Shown piece after piece: positions 6,147 through 9,592 of a stretch of 9,592 bases of DNA (positions are counted from its first letter, which is position 1; every line of letters starts with the position of its first letter). Position numbers and translations under genes: made by a program. Below the pieces are notes generated by a model. That model had not been told where the DNA came from, searched no databases, and saw only the letters and a list, made by a program, of their open reading frames with translations. The DNA lies in contig CAISDR010000394.1 in NCBI GenBank assembly GCA_903884125.1, positions 1 through 9,592 of the forward strand, written 5' to 3'. This DNA comes from an uncultured bacterium (GTDB lineage: Bacteria > Pseudomonadota > Alphaproteobacteria > CAISDR01).

Positions 6147-6887
6147 ATGTCCGTTTGGGGCAAAATCATCGGTGCAACAGCAGGGCTGGCATTGGGCGGG
6201 CCGGTGGGCGCAGTGCTGGGCGGCGTAGCCGGGCATTTCACGCTTGATCGCATCTTTGACGAACTGGAAGGCCCGCCTGACCCTGAAAGCGCATCTGCGC
6301 AGGTTACTTTCACCATGGCGGTGATCGCCCTGGGGGCCAAAATGGCCAAGGCTGACGGGCACGTCACCCGCGATGAAATTAATGCGTTCAAGCGCCTGTT
6401 TCAGGTGCCGCCCGGCGAGGAGGCGCGCCTTGCCATGCTATTTGATCTGGCCCGGCAAAGCACAGCCGGTTACGAATATTACGCACGTCAAATCGGTCGA
6501 TTATTTCGCTCACGGCCGTCGGTGCTTGAGGACGTGCTGGACAGCCTGTTCACCATTGCAATGGCGGATGGCGCCCTCGCCGAAGCAGAAGAAGCTTTCC
6601 TGCTTTCGGTCGCCCATCTTTTTGGTCTGACAGATGAATATTTCCAACGGGTGAAGGCTGCCCATGTGGGCTTTGAACTCAGCTGTTCCTATTCAATGCT
6701 TGGGGTGGATCGTTCAGTCTCCGAAGCGGAACTAAAAAGTGCCTATCGCAAGCTGGTCAAGGAACATCACCCCGACAGCCTGATCGCGCGCGGCGTGCCT
6801 GATGACATCATAAAGGTTGCCAATGCCAAACTGGCCCGCATCAATGATGCCTACCATCAGATCAGGACCGAAAAGGGATTTGGCTAA
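6147..6887 (+). CDS. DjlA-like co-chaperone with TerB and J domains
   Basis: A 246-residue protein that should stimulate the ATPase of a DnaK-type Hsp70 near the membrane. Residues 5-30 are hydrophobic and rich in glycine and alanine (GLALGGPVGAVLGGVAG), either one membrane segment or a glycine-zipper helix; DjlA has a transmembrane dimerisation segment at this place. Residues about 52-172 form a helical TerB domain, with the paired acidic loops AKADG (67-71) and AMADG (138-142) where the family can bind metal. Residues about 182-245 are a J domain with intact HPD (208-210) in KEHHPDS. The order matches E. coli DjlA, but identity is by architecture, so I give no symbol. It diverges from glpD, and its stop overlaps that of the acylase gene by 4 bases. 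No dnaK or grpE is nearby. Confidence 0.87.
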   Translation: MSVWGKIIGATAGLALGGPVGAVLGGVAGHFTLDRIFDELEGPPDPESASAQVTFTMAVIALGAKMAKADGHVTRDEINAFKRLFQVPPGEEARLAMLFDLARQSTAGYEYYARQIGRLFRSRPSVLEDVLDSLFTIAMADGALAEAEEAFLLSVAHLFGLTDEYFQRVKAAHVGFELSCSYSMLGVDRSVSEAELKSAYRKLVKEHHPDSLIARGVPDDIIKVANAKLARINDAYHQIRTEKGFG

Positions 6888-9235
6888 GGTTCAAGATGCA
6901 GGGTCCATGCTGTAGACCCCGGTAACAGCGGTGTTGGATTACCTTCAACCCAGTCTGCGTGCCCCTTGTGAAAATAAGGTGACAAGGGATGCCCCGACTG
7001 GCCGGATGGCATGTGGAACAGCGCTTTGTCCTCATGACCGGGCGATACAACCAGCCGTTCTGATGCCCCAAACCCGGGTCCCTGAGCACGAACTGTATTA
7101 TTATCTCCCGGCAGTGGATCATTGGGCGGGTCGAGCAGCGCTGACAGGGCGGGTAGCGCAATCGACAGGGGATGGTGGATCGCTGCGCGATTACGCTCGC
7201 CCCAGCTATAACGTTTCAGCCCGCCAGCCGTATTGATATCCTGTCTCAGATCAGCCAGCGCCCCGTCAAACACGTCACCCCAATTTTTATAGTCTGCCGG
7301 AATAATCTCGGCGGGCTGTTCGGTGATCAGACGGCGCGCAGCACTTTCGGCATTCTGGCTTATCCAACGGGATTTTTTGACCGGGTCCGCATTGGCCGCG
7401 ATGGTCTTGGTATAGCCACCATAAATCCGATCAATCAGGGATTTGCGATAGGTTCGAATCAGGCGATAGCCGATGGAATCAACTGATGCCCGCCCGCCCC
7501 AGCTTTCCAGTTCGCGGATCATCGCAGTTGCATTCGGGTCGTCATTGCGCGCCCGCAATTGCCCCAGCAGGTGATCGCGCCAAAAATTCATGATCGGTGC
7601 ATGGTCATCCAGTTGAATGGCCATCAGATCACGTTCATCAAAGCTGTCTTTGGCGCGCAACAGGTCGCGAATGGATCGTGCCCTTTCGCCAAGCGCATAG
7701 CCGCCATTGCCAAGTTTTTCCAGGGCGGCACCACCGACGACCCGTCCATTCGCCGTCCATATGCGATGGTCGGCAGGATCGATAATTGTCGGCACTTCAT
7801 CAGGGGACAAATAGCCATCCCAGCCTCTGGTACCATCCGCCCAGGATGTGGGCAGGCTGCCATCAAGACCAAAGCGCCGAGGCACGCGGCCTGCGATCGT
7901 CCAGGCAATATGGCCAAGCTGATCGCCGACGACAAAATTCTGATTGGGGATCGATGCCTTGTGGGCAACAGCCAATGCCTCGTCCACGGACTTTGCCTGC
8001 TGCAGACCCTGCAAAGTGGTGCTGGCGGAAAAATCGATATCATGGCCAACCCAATGATAGGCAAGTTTACGGCCTTCGCTGTCTTTGCCGATCACCGGTC
8101 CCCAGATGGAATCTTCGATGTCCAGACTGGGGCAGTCCTTTGCCGCACAAAGCGACTCTTTAAACTGAACCAGATCTTTTGGGCCATCTTTGGTCAGATA
8201 CCGCATGGGATTGCCGTCAAACGGCTCCAAGACCACCACGTCGCCAGTATCAATATAGGAATTGGTAAAGCCCCAGGCCACATGCCCGTTCGAGCCGACA
8301 AGAACACCGCCTGTACCCGGCAGGGTCACGCCAACAATATCGAGTTCCGGTTTTTGGTCAGCGGTGGCGGCCAGAATCAGCCGCGCCCGAAACCAGATGT
8401 TTGGTGACAGGATGCCAAGGTGCATATCATTGGCGATGATCGCCGATCCATCGCGGCGCGACAGGCTGCCACCAATTGCCCAATTATTGCTGCCGGGGAC
8501 AGGTGGGTCCGCTTGTGGTGCTGGATTGCTATTGTCTGTTTTAGCCAAAGTCACTGGCATAGGCGGCAAGGGAAAGCTGGTATTATCCAGCGGCGCATCA
8601 AATTCGCTGGTTTTGGCAAACAGAAAATCCGCCATCTCCTTGCCAAGACCGGCCTGTGCCAGCGAAAGGCGCACTTCGTCCCAGCCATCGGATGATTGCA
8701 GGTCGAAAAACATTGCGGCATTGACCAGCAGCGAATCCTGCGGTTGCCACGGTTCGGGTGATTTACCCAATAGCAGATATTCAAATGGTCGCGCGCTCAA
8801 ACCATTCAGTCCGGCATTAACACCTTTGGCATAGGCCATTGCCATGTCGCGATCAAAGGCGCTTGCATTCGCAAATGCTGCATCTGCGCGTGCGCGCAGG
8901 CGATGCAGACGATGTGGCATATCCAGTTTCGCGGCTGCCGGGCCGACCAGTTGGGCAATTTCACCGGCACCTGTCCGGCGCAGCAGGTCCATCTGAAAAA
9001 ACCGTTCCTGGCCGTGAACAAATCCCAGCGCCATAACCAGACTGGTCTGATCCGGAGCAGTGATCGTGGGAACGCCCGCACTGTCGCGGGTGATGGTCAC
9101 CGATCCCGGTAATCCGGGCAGCTTAGCGACACCCGCCAGCTGCGGCAGGCTCGAGCGGACAAACAGGCCAAGCCCAACACCCGTTGCCACCAGTAATACA
9201 ATCAGGCCGATTAGCCCGCGGATTGCCCATTTCAT
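6884..9235 (-). CDS. Penicillin-acylase-family Ntn hydrolase, membrane-anchored
   Basis: The family consists of periplasmic N-terminal-nucleophile amidases that cleave an acyl group from an amide; members act on beta-lactams, N-acyl-homoserine lactones or other acylated amines. The 783 residues begin with an uncleaved-looking anchor (hydrophobic 7-25, preceded by Lys and Arg). The alpha chain runs to about residue 248. Ser249 in PGSNNWAIGG is the predicted nucleophile exposed by self-cleavage. A second conserved stretch is GVLVGSNGHVAWGFTN (310-325). Asn496 in TANGRV probably forms the oxyanion hole, and the family's closing region GQSGHPLSPYFHKGHADW is at 745-762. A proline-rich linker (about 222-246) precedes the cleavage site and may be the spacer peptide. 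AGGA lies 9 bases before the ATG. The acylase class is firm, but the substrate cannot be read from sequence. It is downstream of an ABC-2 permease in the same direction. Confidence 0.92.
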   Translation of the reverse strand: MKWAIRGLIGLIVLLVATGVGLGLFVRSSLPQLAGVAKLPGLPGSVTITRDSAGVPTITAPDQTSLVMALGFVHGQERFFQMDLLRRTGAGEIAQLVGPAAAKLDMPHRLHRLRARADAAFANASAFDRDMAMAYAKGVNAGLNGLSARPFEYLLLGKSPEPWQPQDSLLVNAAMFFDLQSSDGWDEVRLSLAQAGLGKEMADFLFAKTSEFDAPLDNTSFPLPPMPVTLAKTDNSNPAPQADPPVPGSNNWAIGGSLSRRDGSAIIANDMHLGILSPNIWFRARLILAATADQKPELDIVGVTLPGTGGVLVGSNGHVAWGFTNSYIDTGDVVVLEPFDGNPMRYLTKDGPKDLVQFKESLCAAKDCPSLDIEDSIWGPVIGKDSEGRKLAYHWVGHDIDFSASTTLQGLQQAKSVDEALAVAHKASIPNQNFVVGDQLGHIAWTIAGRVPRRFGLDGSLPTSWADGTRGWDGYLSPDEVPTIIDPADHRIWTANGRVVGGAALEKLGNGGYALGERARSIRDLLRAKDSFDERDLMAIQLDDHAPIMNFWRDHLLGQLRARNDDPNATAMIRELESWGGRASVDSIGYRLIRTYRKSLIDRIYGGYTKTIAANADPVKKSRWISQNAESAARRLITEQPAEIIPADYKNWGDVFDGALADLRQDINTAGGLKRYSWGERNRAAIHHPLSIALPALSALLDPPNDPLPGDNNTVRAQGPGFGASERLVVSPGHEDKALFHMPSGQSGHPLSPYFHKGHADWVEGNPTPLLPGSTAWTLHLEP

Positions 9236-9281
9236 GAATGAATTTCCTGACCTGTTGAGATCATTGCCGATTTAGGACGGG

Positions 9282-9311
9282 TTTATCCCATATCGACCTT
9301 AATATCTGCAA
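9282..9311 (-). promoter_or_regulatory. Weak candidate promoter for the acylase gene
   Basis: On the minus strand TTGCAG (complement of 9306-9311) and GATAAA (complement of 9282-9287) are 18 bases apart, ahead of the acylase ATG at 9235. The gap to the upstream permease is 87 bases, long enough for a separate promoter, but each box is only a partial match. Read-through from the exporter genes is an equal possibility. Confidence 0.22.
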
Positions 9312-9323
9312 TGGGTGGTCTGG

Positions 9324-9592
9324 CTAGTCCAAGGTCATTCTATACCGCCGCAGCGCCACAATGGTCACGACGCCAAGGATTACGGCCAATGGCCACAGGT
9401 CGGGAAATGTCTCGACCCATCCGTTATTTTTCAACAGAACCCCGCGCATGATCCGCATGAAATGTGTGGCAGGTAGGCCTTCGCCGATGATCTGCGCCCA
9501 AAGCGGCATGCCCCGAAACGGAAACATGAAACCCGACAAAAGAATCGACGGCAGCATGATCGAAAAGGACATCTGCATGGCCTGAAGCTGAT
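9324..9592 (-). CDS. ABC-2 type transporter permease, partial (C-terminal 88 residues)
   Basis: This is the end of an integral inner-membrane subunit of an ABC-2 family exporter, the group that includes YhhJ, YadH and drug or polysaccharide exporters. The frame is open to the right edge and ends with TAG at the complement of 9324-9326, so the rest of the gene is outside the window. The visible part has a hydrophobic segment with the family stretch MLPSILLSGFMFPFRGMP, an extracytoplasmic loop with LPATHFMRIMRGVLLKNNG, and a last membrane helix (LWPLAVILGVVTIVAL) followed by a short basic tail. These features are typical of the YhhJ/DrrB-like C-terminus. Its ATPase partner and any membrane-fusion protein should lie further right. 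The substrate is unknown. Confidence 0.87.
   Translation of the reverse strand, partial: QLQAMQMSFSIMLPSILLSGFMFPFRGMPLWAQIIGEGLPATHFMRIMRGVLLKNNGWVETFPDLWPLAVILGVVTIVALRRYRMTLD

Noticed and set aside
6901..6919. GGGTC-N9-GACCC hairpin after the J-domain gene as a terminator
   Set aside because: The stem has only 5 pairs, is not followed by a T run on either strand, and lies within the acylase coding sequence.
7559..8407. A 282-codon open frame on the plus strand inside the acylase gene
   Set aside because: It is antisense to a well-supported enzyme with conserved motifs throughout, has no family resemblance and no convincing ribosome site; long antisense frames are common at this base composition.
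9236..9323. Terminator between the ABC-2 permease and the acylase
   Set aside because: The only symmetry is a three-base GGG/CCC around TTTAT, with no T run; too weak to call.
1..9592. Mobile element, CRISPR, tRNA or toxin-antitoxin content
   Set aside because: No transposase, integrase, regular repeat array, tRNA-like cloverleaf or small paired gene was seen; all space is taken by ordinary chromosomal genes.

Overview
The window reads as chromosomal DNA of an alphaproteobacterium, probably a marine or Rhodospirillales-type lineage. I infer this from a bacterial homospermidine synthase, moderately high GC, dense packing and the protein styles; no marker gene fixes the taxon. There are no rRNA or tRNA genes, CRISPR arrays, insertion sequences, integrases or phage genes. 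Coding covers nearly all of it, and the longest gap between genes is about 150 bases.

Layout from left to right. (1) Bases 1-639, minus strand: N-terminal 213 residues of an MFS_3-type efflux transporter that runs off the left edge. (2) Bases 640-791: a divergent regulatory gap with two small dyads, one of them flanked by direct repeats. (3) Bases 792-4396, plus strand: a probable four-gene operon of homospermidine synthase, a DUF924 protein, an HSL-type alpha/beta hydrolase with a probable TTG start, and a small exported protein of unknown function joined to the hydrolase by an ATGA overlap. (4) Bases 4403-6040, minus strand: aerobic FAD glycerol-3-phosphate dehydrogenase (GlpD) with a GTG start, ending 6 bases from the operon. 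(5) Bases 6041-6146: a divergent promoter gap. (6) Bases 6147-6887, plus strand: a DjlA-like protein with TerB and J domains. (7) Bases 6884-9235, minus strand: a membrane-anchored penicillin-acylase-family Ntn hydrolase whose stop codon overlaps that of the J-domain gene. (8) Bases 9324-9592, minus strand: the C-terminal end of an ABC-2 exporter permease that runs off the right edge and lies upstream of the acylase in the same direction.

The genes combine polyamine synthesis, glycerol-phosphate respiration, ester and amide hydrolysis, envelope proteins and efflux. Two groupings may be functional: the homospermidine synthase operon with its hydrolase and exported protein, and the acylase behind an ABC-2 exporter. 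I see no clear defence system, mobile element or evidently new system. The least explained items are the exported protein at 3785-4396 and the repeat-rich region upstream of the homospermidine synthase gene.
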